Part shown: in pieces, positions 7,260 through 15,928 of the stretch
Position numbering within the stretch: the stretch's first letter is position 1
How the letters are laid out: every line of letters starts with the position of its first letter
Source: Novosphingobium sp.
Lineage (GTDB): Bacteria > Pseudomonadota > Alphaproteobacteria > Sphingomonadales > Sphingomonadaceae
Direction of reading: 5' to 3'
Length of the DNA stretch: 64,000 nucleotides
Assembly: GCF_039595395.1 (NCBI RefSeq)
Contig: NZ_JBCNLP010000006.1
Span: forward strand, 191,001 to 255,000
Notes under the pieces: generated by a model
The model's database searches: none
The model's input: the letters and a program-made list of their open reading frames with translations, nothing else
What the model was told of the DNA's origin: nothing
Program-made: the position numbers and the translations under genes

Positions 7260-8465
7260 ATGGGCGCAGCAACAGCCGCGGCGTTAGGGTCGCAAACCTC
7301 CGAACACGTTCTGCCCAAGGCCCTCGTGACCGTGAAGACGCGTCTGCAGAACATCGATGCCCTGCGTGGCTTCGTGATGGTGCTGATGCTGCTGGATCAC
7401 ACGCGCGAAACCTGGTTTCTGCAGGTGCCCGTCACCGATCCGGTCGATGCGCGCACCATCCTGCCGGCCATCGCTTTCGCCCGTCTCGCGGTCAGCTTCT
7501 GCGCGCCGATCTTTGTCGCACTGACCGGCCTTGGCGTGTTCCTGTTCCATCGCACCCACACCTTGCAGGAAACCACCGCCTATCTCTTCAAGCGCGGCCT
7601 GCTGCTGATGGCGATCGAGGTGTTCTATCTCTCGCCGATCTATTGGGGCATCGCCAAGCCGACGCTGTGGCTTCAGGTGATCTGGTGTATCGGCGTCTGC
7701 ATGATCATTCTGGCCGGGCTGATCCGCCTGCCGCGCCCGGTGCTGATCGGGCTGGGGCTGGTGATCGTCTGCGGGCACAATCTGCTCGACGGCATTCATC
7801 TGACGCCTGACAATCCCTTCTTCATCCCCTGGGCAGAGCTGCATCAGCGTGACGCGATCGCGCTGCCCTTCGGTCTGGTCGCCAAGGTCAGCTATCCCAT
7901 TCTCGCCTGGGTGGGCGTGATCGCGCTGGGCTATGGCATCGGGCCGTGGTTTGCGCCCGACACCGCGCCGGAGCTTCGTCAGCGCCGCCTCGTCATTCTG
8001 GGCCTTGCCCTGCTGGCCGCCTTTGTCGCGCTGCGCCTGAACAATGGCTATGGCGACCACTCCTGGTTCACGGTCGAGGGCAGCCCGCTGCGCACGGCCA
8101 TCAGCTTCCTCTCGCTGACCAAATATCCGCCCTCGCTCGACTTCCTGCTGCTGACGCTCGGCGTCGGGGCGATCCTGCTCACCGTGCTGGAGCGGATGGG
8201 GGATGCGCCCTTGGTGCGGGCCCTCGGCGTCTTCGGCGGAGCACCGATGTTCTTCTACATCCTGCATCTCACCACGCTGCGCCTGCTGTATCACACGGCC
8301 TTCGCGATCTGGGGCCCCAACAAGGGGCCGCTGTTCGGGCTGGACAGCTATGGCTGGGTGCTGGTCTGGTATGTCGGGCTGATCGTGCCCTTCTACCTGC
8401 CCACCGCCTGGTATTCGCGCCTCAAGAAGCGCCGCCGCGACATCACCTGGCTCCGATATTTCTGA
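7260..8465 (+). CDS. DUF1624/heparan N-acetyltransferase-like integral membrane protein
   Basis: A polytopic inner-membrane protein of 401 residues with about ten hydrophobic segments. The signature LQNIDALRGFVMVLMLLDHTRETWF near the N-terminus matches the DUF1624 group, related to HGSNAT-type and OpgC-like acyltransferases. The conserved Asp-x-x-Arg and Asp-His are where the family acts. FYILHLTTLRLLYH near residue 335 is another family signature. Family members are thought to move acyl groups to sugars or envelope components; the substrate here is unknown. The start at 7260 has AAGAG seven bases upstream; 7191 is possible but has a poor site. It is divergent from the binding-protein gene. 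Confidence 0.7.
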   Translation: MGAATAAALGSQTSEHVLPKALVTVKTRLQNIDALRGFVMVLMLLDHTRETWFLQVPVTDPVDARTILPAIAFARLAVSFCAPIFVALTGLGVFLFHRTHTLQETTAYLFKRGLLLMAIEVFYLSPIYWGIAKPTLWLQVIWCIGVCMIILAGLIRLPRPVLIGLGLVIVCGHNLLDGIHLTPDNPFFIPWAELHQRDAIALPFGLVAKVSYPILAWVGVIALGYGIGPWFAPDTAPELRQRRLVILGLALLAAFVALRLNNGYGDHSWFTVEGSPLRTAISFLSLTKYPPSLDFLLLTLGVGAILLTVLERMGDAPLVRALGVFGGAPMFFYILHLTTLRLLYHTAFAIWGPNKGPLFGLDSYGWVLVWYVGLIVPFYLPTAWYSRLKKRRRDITWLRYF

Positions 8466-8493
8466 CATCGGGCAATGGGCCTCGCCCCGGCAG

Positions 8494-8526
8494 CATCTGC
8501 CGCATTCTCCCGGAATCCGGCAGATG
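8494..8526. other. Intergenic hairpin
   Basis: CATCTGCCG (8494-8502) pairs perfectly with CGGCAGATG (8518-8526), with a further short complement inside the loop. There is no T-run, so it may stabilise the mRNA 3' end or be a factor-dependent end for the membrane protein gene, rather than an intrinsic terminator. Confidence 0.5.
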
Positions 8527-8592
8527 TCACCGCGTAAGGTCATTATGATGCCATGGCAGCGGCATGGCTGCTGACAGGACAAAGGGCGCATC

Positions 8593-9459
8593 ATGGTTCA
8601 CTTGTCGATCGATCACGCCACGCAGGAGGCGATCCGGCTGGTTCCGATGTGCGAGCAGCATCTGGATCAGGCGCATGATCTCTCCCGCGCGCTGAACTGG
8701 CCCTATCGGCGCGAGGACTGGGTCTTCGCGCTTGACCTTGGCCACGGGCTGGTTGCCGAACATAAGGGGCAGGTGCTGGGGACGGCGCTGTGGTGGCTGT
8801 ATGGTGACGATGTGGCCTCGGTCGGCATGGTCATCGTCTCGCCGCAGGCGCGGCGGCAGGGGATCGGCGCCCGGCTGATGGACGCGTTGCTGGCCCGGCT
8901 TGAGGGGCGACGCATCGTGCTCAATGCCACGCCCGATGGCCTGCCCCTCTATGAGCGGCTCGGCTTCCTGCCTTGCGGCGCGGTGCACCAGCATCAGGCG
9001 GTGCTGACCGCGGCGCCACGCATCGACAGCGATGCGACCATCCGCCCCCTCGGCCCCGATGACCTGGCGGCGCTGCGCGCGCTGGACAGGGCCGGGAGCG
9101 GGATGGATCGCGACGGCTTGATCGCGGCGCTGCGCGCCATCGGCCAGATCAAGGTGCTGGAGCGCGATGGCGTGGTGCAGGCCTATGGCTGCGCGCGCGT
9201 CTGGGGGCGTGGTGTGGTGATCGGCCCTGTCGTGGCGGAAACGCGCGAGGACGCGCAGAGCATCATCGCGGCGCTGACCGCTGACCACGAAGGCGGGTTC
9301 CTGCGCATCGACGTCACGCGCCGCAGCGACCTGTCGCCCTGGCTGGAGGCCATCGGCCTGCCGCAGGTCGATGCGGTGGTGGCCATGGCCAAGGGACCGC
9401 CCACCGACCCGTCCGGCCGCCTGGCGGTCTTCGCGCTTGCCAACCAGTCGCTGGGTTAG
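8593..9459 (+). CDS. GNAT family N-acetyltransferase with two acetyltransferase-like domains
   Basis: A cytoplasmic acetyl-CoA-dependent acetyltransferase of 288 residues. The N-terminal GNAT domain shows GMVIVSPQARRQGIGARLMDALL (the acetyl-CoA pyrophosphate loop QARRQGIG near residue 78) and PLYERLGFLP. The C-terminal half is a degenerate second domain resembling the GNAT C-terminal module (ATIRPLGPDDLAALRALD, then VIGPVVAETREDAQSIIAAL). The start has AAAGGG ten bases upstream. The acceptor is unknown. It precedes RidA and the aldehyde dehydrogenase in the same direction, so N-acetylation of an amine in that pathway is possible but not shown. Confidence 0.75.
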   Translation: MVHLSIDHATQEAIRLVPMCEQHLDQAHDLSRALNWPYRREDWVFALDLGHGLVAEHKGQVLGTALWWLYGDDVASVGMVIVSPQARRQGIGARLMDALLARLEGRRIVLNATPDGLPLYERLGFLPCGAVHQHQAVLTAAPRIDSDATIRPLGPDDLAALRALDRAGSGMDRDGLIAALRAIGQIKVLERDGVVQAYGCARVWGRGVVIGPVVAETREDAQSIIAALTADHEGGFLRIDVTRRSDLSPWLEAIGLPQVDAVVAMAKGPPTDPSGRLAVFALANQSLG

Positions 9460-9485
9460 CCCTCTTGTTGTCCATAGGATCGAGC

Positions 9486-9575
9486 ATGATCGAAACCGCC
9501 ACCAAGCCCGCCGCAACCGTCGAGACCGGCAGCCGCGCGATCGTCGCGCACTGGCCGCGCATGCGGGGATGGTAA
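9486..9575 (+). CDS. Possible 29-residue small protein upstream of RidA
   Basis: A short open frame reading MIETATKPAATV and ending WPRMRGW. AGGA lies eight bases before its ATG. It ends four bases before the RidA start, so its last codons contain the RidA ribosome binding site (GGGATGG). That arrangement fits translational coupling or a leader peptide. No family is recognised, and the length is too short to be sure that it is translated. Confidence 0.3.
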   Translation: MIETATKPAATVETGSRAIVAHWPRMRGW

Positions 9576-9579
9576 GCCG

Positions 9580-10005
9580 ATGACAAAGCCAAAGACACCG
9601 ACCGTCCAGACCTTCGTGCCCGAGACACTGGCTCGCCCCGGCGGCCATTACAGCCATGCCGCGCGCGTCGGGGATCTGGTCTTCACCGCCGGGCAACTGG
9701 GCATCCGGCCCGATGGCACGCATACCGCCGATCTCGCTTTCGAGGCACAGGTGCGGCAGGCGCTGGCCAACATACTGGCCGCTCTGGCTGCGGCGGGAGC
9801 GGGACCGGCGGATATCGCCAAGGTCACCGCCTACATCGTGGGCGTGGAGAACTGGCCGCGCTTCAACGCCATCTATGCCGAGGTGATGGGCGATATCCGC
9901 CCGGCGCGCACCGTCGTGCCCGTGCCGGAGCTGCACTACGGCTATCTGGTGGAAATCGACGCGATCGCGGCCTGCGGGCCTCAAGAGCAGGACTTGCCGA
10001 TATGA
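9580..10005 (+). CDS. RidA/YjgF family enamine/imine deaminase
   Basis: A 141-residue cytoplasmic protein of the RidA family, which hydrolyses reactive enamines and imines to keto acids plus ammonia. Seen: PGGHYSHAARVGDLVFTAGQLGIRPDG in the N-terminal half, AKVTAYIVGVENWPRFNAIY in the middle, and ARTVVPVPELHYGYLVEIDAIA at the C-terminus. The last contains the Arg and Glu positions used by active RidA proteins. It overlaps the aldehyde dehydrogenase by four bases (ATGA at 10002-10005). Imines are made by DAO-type oxidases and enamines by PLP dehydratases, both of which are encoded nearby, so a clean-up role in this pathway is likely. Confidence 0.85.
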   Translation: MTKPKTPTVQTFVPETLARPGGHYSHAARVGDLVFTAGQLGIRPDGTHTADLAFEAQVRQALANILAALAAAGAGPADIAKVTAYIVGVENWPRFNAIYAEVMGDIRPARTVVPVPELHYGYLVEIDAIAACGPQEQDLPI

Positions 10006-11462
10006 CCCTTGTACTCGACCCCTTGAGCCCCGCGCTGCTGGCGTGCCTCGATCACGCCTATATCGACGGGCAGTGGCTGCCGGTGACGGGAAGCGAGCGC
10101 CTGCCGGTGATCGACCCTTCGCGCGAAACCGTGGTGGCCCGGCTGACCGGCGCGACCGGGGCCGATCTTGATCGCGCCGTGGCTGCCGCGCGCCGCGCCT
10201 TTCCCGCCTTTGCGGCCACATCGGTGGCCCAGCGCATCGCCTGGCTCGAACGCATCGAGGCGCTGATGCAGGAGCGGGCGGAAGCGCTGGCCCGGATGCT
10301 GACCCTGGAGATGGGCGCGGCGATCAGCCATGCGCGCGCGGCCCATGTGCCCTTCGCCATCGCCCATGTGCGCGCGGCCATCGATGTGCTGGCGGCCTAT
10401 CCTTTCGAGACGTTGCGCGGCACGACGGCCACCGTGCGCGAGCCCATCGGCGTCTGCGGGTTGATCACGCCATGGAACTGGCCGCTCTATCAGATCACCG
10501 CGAAGGTTGCGCCGGCGCTTGCCGCGGGCTGCACCATCGTGCTCAAGCCCAGCGAGCTGTCGCCGCTCAACGCCATCATGTTCGCCCAGATCCTGCATGA
10601 TGCGGGGCTGCCTGCGGGCGTGTTCAATCTGGTCAACGGTACCGGGCCCGAGATCGGCGGCGCCATGGCGTCCCATCCCGACATCGACATGATCTCGATC
10701 ACCGGATCGAACCGGGCGGGCGTGCTGGTGGCGCAGGCTGCCGCGCCGACAGTGAAGCGGGTGACACAGGAGCTGGGGGGCAAATCGCCCAATGTCCTGC
10801 TGCCCGATGCCGATTTCGAGACGGTCGTCGCCAGCGGGGTGATGACCGCCTTCCGCAATGTCGGCCAGTCCTGCAGCGCCCCCACGCGGATGATCGTGCC
10901 GCGCGACAGGCTAGCGCAGGTCGAGGCGCTGGCCATCGCCACCGTCGCGCAGATCCGCATGGGCGATCCGCTGGATGAAGGCACGGTGCTTGGCCCCATC
11001 GCCAATCAGGCCCAGTTCAACCGCGTGCAGGAGATGATCGAGGCGGGCCTCGCCGATGGCGCCCGGCTGATCTGTGGCGGTCTGGGGCGGCTGGAGGGGC
11101 TGTCACAAGGCTTCTACGCCCGGCCCACCGTGTTTTCCGGGGTGACCGCCGACATGCGCATTGCGCAGGAGGAAATCTTCGGCCCGGTTCTCAGCATCAT
11201 GGCCTATGACGATGTGGATGAGGCCGTGGCAATGGCCAATGACACCGTCTATGGCCTGGGCGGCCATGTCCAGAGCCGGGATCTGGAGCAGGCCCGCGCG
11301 GTTGCCCGCCGCATCCGCACGGGGCAGGTCCATATCAACCATCCGGCATGGGACGCCCATGCGCCGTTTGGCGGCTACAAGCGTTCGGGCAACGGGCGCG
11401 AATATGGCCTGCCGGGCTTTGAGGATTACCTGGAAACCAAAGCTATCGTGGGCTTTGCCTGA
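10002..11462 (+). CDS. NAD(P)-dependent aldehyde dehydrogenase
   Basis: A 486-residue member of the ALDH superfamily that oxidises an aldehyde to a carboxylic acid. Key features: PWNWP (157-161), cofactor Lys182 in LKPSE, general base Glu257 in QELGGKSPN, catalytic Cys291 in GQSCSAPTRM, and EEIFGPVLS with PFGGYKRSGNGRE near the end. Length is normal for the family. It overlaps RidA upstream and is followed after 43 bp by an FAD oxidoreductase with its own ribosome binding site (AAGAAGG). An amine oxidase next to an aldehyde dehydrogenase is the usual arrangement for amine catabolism. The exact aldehyde is unknown. Confidence 0.9.
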   Translation: MTLVLDPLSPALLACLDHAYIDGQWLPVTGSERLPVIDPSRETVVARLTGATGADLDRAVAAARRAFPAFAATSVAQRIAWLERIEALMQERAEALARMLTLEMGAAISHARAAHVPFAIAHVRAAIDVLAAYPFETLRGTTATVREPIGVCGLITPWNWPLYQITAKVAPALAAGCTIVLKPSELSPLNAIMFAQILHDAGLPAGVFNLVNGTGPEIGGAMASHPDIDMISITGSNRAGVLVAQAAAPTVKRVTQELGGKSPNVLLPDADFETVVASGVMTAFRNVGQSCSAPTRMIVPRDRLAQVEALAIATVAQIRMGDPLDEGTVLGPIANQAQFNRVQEMIEAGLADGARLICGGLGRLEGLSQGFYARPTVFSGVTADMRIAQEEIFGPVLSIMAYDDVDEAVAMANDTVYGLGGHVQSRDLEQARAVARRIRTGQVHINHPAWDAHAPFGGYKRSGNGREYGLPGFEDYLETKAIVGFA

Positions 11463-11505
11463 TCCGAGCCTTTGCCTTGAGCCCCAATGAAAGAAGGCGC
11501 TGACC

Positions 11506-12834
11506 ATGCCTGCACCCTTGCGTTACATCGAATCCTCTTCTCATCTGCCGGCCGAAGCGGATGCTGTCGTCATCGGCGGCGGGATCATCGGCTCCTTCAC
11601 CGCCTATTATCTGGCGCGGCGCGGCCTGAAGGTGGCGCTGATCGAGAAAGGCGTCATCGCCGGCGAACAGTCCAGCCGCAACTGGGGCTGGTGTCGCCAG
11701 CAGAACCGCGATGCCCGTGAACTGCCGCTCTCGACCAAGAGCCTCGACCTGTGGGAGCGTTTCTCGGCGGAGAGCGGCGAGGCCACCGGCTTTCAGCGTT
11801 GCGGCCTGTTCTACGCCAGCAACAACGAGGAAGAGCTGGAGACCTGGGCCAATTGGGGCCGTTTCGCCCGCACCGTCGGCGTGGAAACCCATATGCTCGA
11901 CGCGCAGCAGGCCATGGCCCGCGCCGGGGCCTTCACCGACAAGAGCTGGCGCGGCGGCGTATGGTCCCCCACCGATGGCATCGCCAATCCGGGGCTGGCC
12001 GCGCCTGCCGCCGCCAAGGCATTGATGGCGATGGGCAGCAGTGTCCATCAGGGCTGCGCCGCGCGCGGGCTGGAAACCAGCGGCGGCGCGGTCAGCGCGG
12101 TCGTCACGGAGAAGGGCACGATCCGCACGAAGCTGGTGGTGATGGCGGGCGGGGCATGGGCCTCGTCCTTCTGCTATCAGCTCGGTGTGCGTTTTCCTCA
12201 GGCGGCGGTGCGTCAGACCATCGCGGCGGTGGCCACCAGCGCCCTGCATCTGCCCGATGCCTTCTTCAGCAAATCCGTGGCGATCACGCGGCGGGGCGAG
12301 GGCATCCACACGCTGGCCGTCAGCGGGCGGGCGCGGGTGGATCCCACGCCGCAGTTTCTGCGCTTTCATCGCGATTTCCTGCCGATGTTCGCCAAGCGCT
12401 GGCGCAATCTCTTCCCCGGTGGCTTCGATGGCTGGCGCGCGGGGCATGAGGGCGTTACGCGCTGGCGGCTGGACCAGCCCACGCCGATGGAGGCGATGCG
12501 CATTCTTGATGCCAAGGTCGATGCGGTGGCTGTGGTGAAAGCGCAAGAGCGGGCCTCCGAACTTGTGCCTTCGTTGCGCAAGGTGCCGGTGGTGGCCTCA
12601 TGGGCGGGCTATGTCGACAGCACGCCCGATGGCGTTCCGGTGATCGGCGAGGTGCCCGGCGTGCCGGGCATGATCCTGGCGGCAGGCTTCAGCGGGCATG
12701 GCTTCGGCATCGGTCCGGGGGCTGGCCATCTGGCTGCCGATCTGGCGACGGGGGCGGCGCCGATCGTCGATCCGCAGGATTACAGCCTGTCGCGCTTCAT
12801 GCCGGGGGGCAGGGTCGATGTGGCCGATTTCTGA
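11506..12834 (+). CDS. FAD-dependent oxidoreductase, DAO family (copy 1)
   Basis: A flavoenzyme of 442 residues in the D-amino acid oxidase/sarcosine oxidase superfamily. The Rossmann motif VVIGGGIIGS is at residues 21-30, followed by LIEKGVIAGEQSSRNWGW, where many relatives position the flavin. GVPVIGEVPGVPGMILAAGFSGHGFGIGPGAGHLAADL near the C-terminus is the family's second FAD motif. It probably oxidises a C-N bond to an imine, which hydrolyses to an aldehyde or keto acid plus amine. The upstream aldehyde dehydrogenase and RidA fit as next steps. A strong terminator follows at 12852. A second DAO enzyme is at 14421-15707. Confidence 0.85.
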   Translation: MPAPLRYIESSSHLPAEADAVVIGGGIIGSFTAYYLARRGLKVALIEKGVIAGEQSSRNWGWCRQQNRDARELPLSTKSLDLWERFSAESGEATGFQRCGLFYASNNEEELETWANWGRFARTVGVETHMLDAQQAMARAGAFTDKSWRGGVWSPTDGIANPGLAAPAAAKALMAMGSSVHQGCAARGLETSGGAVSAVVTEKGTIRTKLVVMAGGAWASSFCYQLGVRFPQAAVRQTIAAVATSALHLPDAFFSKSVAITRRGEGIHTLAVSGRARVDPTPQFLRFHRDFLPMFAKRWRNLFPGGFDGWRAGHEGVTRWRLDQPTPMEAMRILDAKVDAVAVVKAQERASELVPSLRKVPVVASWAGYVDSTPDGVPVIGEVPGVPGMILAAGFSGHGFGIGPGAGHLAADLATGAAPIVDPQDYSLSRFMPGGRVDVADF

Positions 12835-12851
12835 GGCGATGACATCCATGT

Positions 12852-12879
12852 AAAAGGGGGCTGAAAAGCCCCCTTTTTT
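12852..12879. terminator. Strong intrinsic terminator between convergent units
   Basis: An 11-bp perfect stem (AAAAGGGGGCT, 12852-12862, with AGCCCCCTTTT, 12867-12877), a GAAA tetraloop and a T6 tract. The stem begins with A4, so it should work on both strands, ending the RidA-ALDH-oxidase unit and the minus-strand HAD-led unit. Confidence 0.95.
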
Positions 12880-12932
12880 ATGCGCTGTATGGCGGGTGGA
12901 TCGGGCGAAGCCTGCGCCTCGCCCGACCGGGA

Positions 12933-13598
12933 TCAGAGGCCGACGACGGCGGGCAGGCAGCCGATATGCGGGATCTCGATATCGCGGTAATGGGCGTTGG
13001 ACGGCTCATGTCCGCGTCCGACAAAGACCTGACAGCCAAAGCGCAGATCCTTTGCGGTGTTGTGGTCATAGCGGAAGGAGGAGGAGACATGCATCATCTC
13101 TTCCGGCCCGCAGCCCAACTGGTCGAACATATATTCGAAGGCCTGCATGCGCGGCTTGTAGGCCTGCGCCATCTCCGCCGTGTAGACGCGGTGGAAAGGC
13201 GCCCCCAACTGGTCGACATTGCGCTGGATCTGGTCGTTGCTGGCGTTCGAGAGGATGACCAGCGGAATCTTGTCGGCAATGGGGGCAAGACCGCCCGGCA
13301 CATCGTCATGCGGGCCCCAGGTGGGCACGGACTCATAGACGCATGCGCCAAAGGCCTCGTCGCATGCCAGACCCCAGCGCTTGCACAGGCGCTCGACCGA
13401 ATTGATGAGCACCTGCTTGTAGGGCTTCCATGCGCCCAGCGTCTCGTCGAAGCGATATTGTGCCCAGTCTTCGATCAGGCGCGGCATGTTTTCCGCCGAG
13501 ACCCGGGCGCCGAAATGAGCCTGCGCCATCTCGGTCATGCGGAAACGGATCAGCGTGCCATAGCAGTCGAAGCTGATGTATTTGGGGCGAAAGGTCAT
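12933..13598 (-). CDS. HAD superfamily hydrolase, type II haloacid dehalogenase-like (copy 2)
   Basis: A protein of 221 residues, paralogous to 3942-4610. Motifs: FDCYGTL near residue 10 (nucleophile Asp), LSNAS near 117, YKPRMQAFEYMFDQLG near 147, and SSSFRYDHNTA near 172. The start at 13598 is set by AAGAGGA upstream of ATG; the longer frame upstream (to 13679) lies within the cupin gene. As in copy 1, the Asn of typical haloacid dehalogenase motif IV is absent. It is the last gene of a minus-strand unit with a cupin, a flavin oxidase, a dehydratase and an M20 hydrolase. The physiological substrate is unknown; dehalogenation should not be assumed from the family name. Confidence 0.85.
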   Translation of the reverse strand: MTFRPKYISFDCYGTLIRFRMTEMAQAHFGARVSAENMPRLIEDWAQYRFDETLGAWKPYKQVLINSVERLCKRWGLACDEAFGACVYESVPTWGPHDDVPGGLAPIADKIPLVILSNASNDQIQRNVDQLGAPFHRVYTAEMAQAYKPRMQAFEYMFDQLGCGPEEMMHVSSSFRYDHNTAKDLRFGCQVFVGRGHEPSNAHYRDIEIPHIGCLPAVVGL

Positions 13599-13632
13599 GG
13601 CGTGGTCCTCTTGGCGGTCAGGTGCTTGGCGA

Positions 13633-14373
13633 TCAGGCGGGGCGATAGATGGCATATTGTTTCGAGCAGAAGCCTTCATGCTTCCAACTGCACCTTGCGC
13701 CCCGCAGCAGGACGAAGACGTCGCCAGCCCGGAAGGTGGCGCTGGTGCCGGACAATGCGTCCTCGAACTCGACCTCGCCGTCGAGCAGCAGCATCATTTC
13801 ATAATGCCCATAGTCGATGGCGGAGCGGTGATAGGGGGTGGAGTCCCAACTGCCGACCTTGAACTCGCCGGTCGCCGACAGATAGTCGGTGTGGTTGCGG
13901 CAGTCTGGCGTCGGGGTCAGCAGGACCTCGGGCGCGGGCGGGGCGGACGGCGTGCGCGGGGCGTCGATGTCCACCTTCACCAGCCCCTTGGTATCGGATG
14001 TGCCGCCGGGGCAGCGCATCACGATGGCGACCGTGTCGTCATCGGCCTGCCAGTCGAAGGCGATGCCTGCGGGCACCACGAAAGAGCGGGATGGCTCGAT
14101 GATCGTTGCGGCGCCATCGTTCAGGCGCAGGCGGCCCGACAGGAGAATGATATAATCATCGAAGGGCGTGGCTGCGGCATGGCCCGATCCGGCGCTCAGC
14201 CGCAGGGCGGCGATGGTGACCGGGCCCGGCGGCATCGGCAGCAGACGGCGCGAGAAGGTCCATGGATTGCCGTCGTCCGGCACGGGCTCACCGGCCTGAA
14301 GGTCGGCGGCAAAGGCCCGCAGATCGACAAAAGAGGGGGCTGCCTGCACAGCAGGGGGCGTGAGCATGGTCAT
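13633..14373 (-). CDS. Bicupin protein, DUF861/Cupin_3-like (copy 2)
   Basis: A protein of 246 residues, paralogous to 4607-5320. Shared strings include LLTPTPDCRNHTDYLSATGEF and WDSTPYHR, then a Cupin_3 core MMLLLDGEVEFED with FRAGDVFVLLRGARCSWKHEG. The start at 14373 follows AAGGA by six bases; the open frame extends further upstream without a good site. The HAD gene follows after 34 bp, keeping the same gene pairing as at 3942-5320 but with reversed internal order (cupin first). The role is unknown. The conserved Cys, His and Trp strings are candidates for metal or substrate contacts. Confidence 0.8.
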   Translation of the reverse strand: MTMLTPPAVQAAPSFVDLRAFAADLQAGEPVPDDGNPWTFSRRLLPMPPGPVTIAALRLSAGSGHAAATPFDDYIILLSGRLRLNDGAATIIEPSRSFVVPAGIAFDWQADDDTVAIVMRCPGGTSDTKGLVKVDIDAPRTPSAPPAPEVLLTPTPDCRNHTDYLSATGEFKVGSWDSTPYHRSAIDYGHYEMMLLLDGEVEFEDALSGTSATFRAGDVFVLLRGARCSWKHEGFCSKQYAIYRPA

Positions 14374-14420
14374 CGATGGTCCTTGGCTGATGGCGTGAAG
14401 CGCGCGGACGGGCCCTTGGC

Positions 14421-15707
14421 TCAGTGGATCGCGTCCTGAAATTTGTACCAGAGGCCCACGGCGGGCAGGAACCATGGCTTGCCCAGATGGCCGGGAATAG
14501 CCGGCCAGCCGAGGTCTTCCCATGGGTTGGCCCTGGTGTCGCCGCCCATATAGTCGGCCATCTTCTGGCCCATATGCACCGCCATCTGCACGCCATGGCC
14601 GCTGTAGCCCACGGCATAGTACAGCCCCTCATGTTGGCCGGCGCGGGGCAGGCGGTCGGCGGTCATGTCGACCATGCCGCCCCACACATGGTCGACGCCC
14701 ACATCGGCCAACTCGGGAAACATGCGGCGCATCGTGTCGACCAGGATCACACCGCTCTTGGCGTCCGATTTGGCGTTCGAGATGGCAAAGCGCGCCCGCC
14801 CGCCGAAGATCAGGCGGTTGTCGGGCGACAGGCGGAAGAAATTGCCCATGACGCGGCTGGTGACATAGTTGCGTCGCTGCGGCAGCAGCCGGTCGATCAG
14901 CGCAGGGTCGAGCGGGCTGGTGGCGACGATGAAGGCGCCGATGCCGACCAGGCGGCGCTGGAACCAGCGGAAATCGCTCTGCGCCGGGGCGCCGCCCGTG
15001 GCCATCAGCACCTGCGAGGCATGGACGGTGCCGCCCGTGGTGCGCAGCGCCCAGCCGCTGCCCGAACGCTGCGCGCCCAGCACGGTGCAGTTCTCGAAGA
15101 TTTTTGCGCCCGTGCGCGCGGCGGCCTCGGCCAGGCCGACGCCGAACTGGCCGACATGCAACTGGGCGCTGGTCTTCTGCAGCAGGCCGCCGTGATAGTC
15201 ATGGGTGCCGATCTCACGCTCCAGATCGCTGGCCGAGAGCAGGTCGATATCGGGATCGACCCTGGGATGCAGCAGATTATGCGCCCGCATCATCTTTTCG
15301 AAATGCTGCGGCTTGGCGGCCAGTTTCAGGCGCCCGCAGCGGCGGAAGGCGCAGTCGATCCCCTGCTCCCTCACGATGCGCTCGACCGTATCGACCGCGT
15401 CGCAATGCGCGCGATAGAAGGCGGAGGCGCGTTCCTCGCCCAGCGAGGCGACAAGCGCGCCATGATCCTGATGCGTGCCTGCGTTGCAATGGCCGCCGTT
15501 GCGCCCGGAGGCCTCGCCCACCACCTGGCCGGCCTCCAGCAGGGTGACGCTGGCGCCGCGCTGCCGCAGGGCCAAAGCGGCGGACAGTCCGGTCAGGCCG
15601 CCGCCGATGATGGCGACATCCACCCGTCCCTCGGGCGAACCCTTGGCGCCGCCGGTGAAGTCCGGTGCGCTGGCGAGCCAATAGGAGATGGGGCTGGGCT
15701 TGGTCAT
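14421..15707 (-). CDS. FAD-dependent oxidoreductase, DAO family, gamma-glutamylputrescine oxidase-like (copy 2)
   Basis: A flavoenzyme of 428 residues. VDVAIIGGGLTGLSAALALRQRG (about 29-51) is the FAD-binding fold, EASGRNGGHCNAGTHQDHG is typical of PuuB/YcaD-like oxidases, and VWGGMVDMTADRLPRAG with YYAVGYSGHGVQMAVHMGQ forms the C-terminal flavin site. PuuB-like enzymes oxidise the amine end of gamma-glutamylputrescine or similar compounds, giving an aldehyde. No gamma-glutamylputrescine synthetase is present, so the substrate is open. It is upstream of the cupin and HAD genes on the same strand (about 47 bp gap) and downstream of the dehydratase. Confidence 0.85.
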   Translation of the reverse strand: MTKPSPISYWLASAPDFTGGAKGSPEGRVDVAIIGGGLTGLSAALALRQRGASVTLLEAGQVVGEASGRNGGHCNAGTHQDHGALVASLGEERASAFYRAHCDAVDTVERIVREQGIDCAFRRCGRLKLAAKPQHFEKMMRAHNLLHPRVDPDIDLLSASDLEREIGTHDYHGGLLQKTSAQLHVGQFGVGLAEAAARTGAKIFENCTVLGAQRSGSGWALRTTGGTVHASQVLMATGGAPAQSDFRWFQRRLVGIGAFIVATSPLDPALIDRLLPQRRNYVTSRVMGNFFRLSPDNRLIFGGRARFAISNAKSDAKSGVILVDTMRRMFPELADVGVDHVWGGMVDMTADRLPRAGQHEGLYYAVGYSGHGVQMAVHMGQKMADYMGGDTRANPWEDLGWPAIPGHLGKPWFLPAVGLWYKFQDAIH

Positions 15708-15928
15708 AGCGCAATGCCTTGCATGAAATGGCGGGCCGCATGCGAGGGCGATTCCACCTGTTTCCGGTCCGGGTTGGCAACAAAGATGTGCTGCATGGTC
15801 ACCGCCCCTGCGTCGAGATCTGGCACTCTATCGGCTGGCTGTGGAATATGAATCCGCATTTGAGGCGTCATCGAGCGAAATCACCTTTTCTGACACGCCA
15901 TTCCAGCCGAACATGCCTCGGCATGCCC
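15708..15928. other. Gap between oxidase and dehydratase genes with a palindrome
   Basis: The 221 bp contain CATGCC-TC-GGCATG at 15912-15925, using the same half-sites as the tandem operator at 6926-6965 but with a 2-bp spacer. A GC-rich inverted repeat follows at the end of the dehydratase gene. The gap is long enough for an internal promoter for the oxidase-cupin-HAD unit. No open frame here looks real. Confidence 0.4.
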
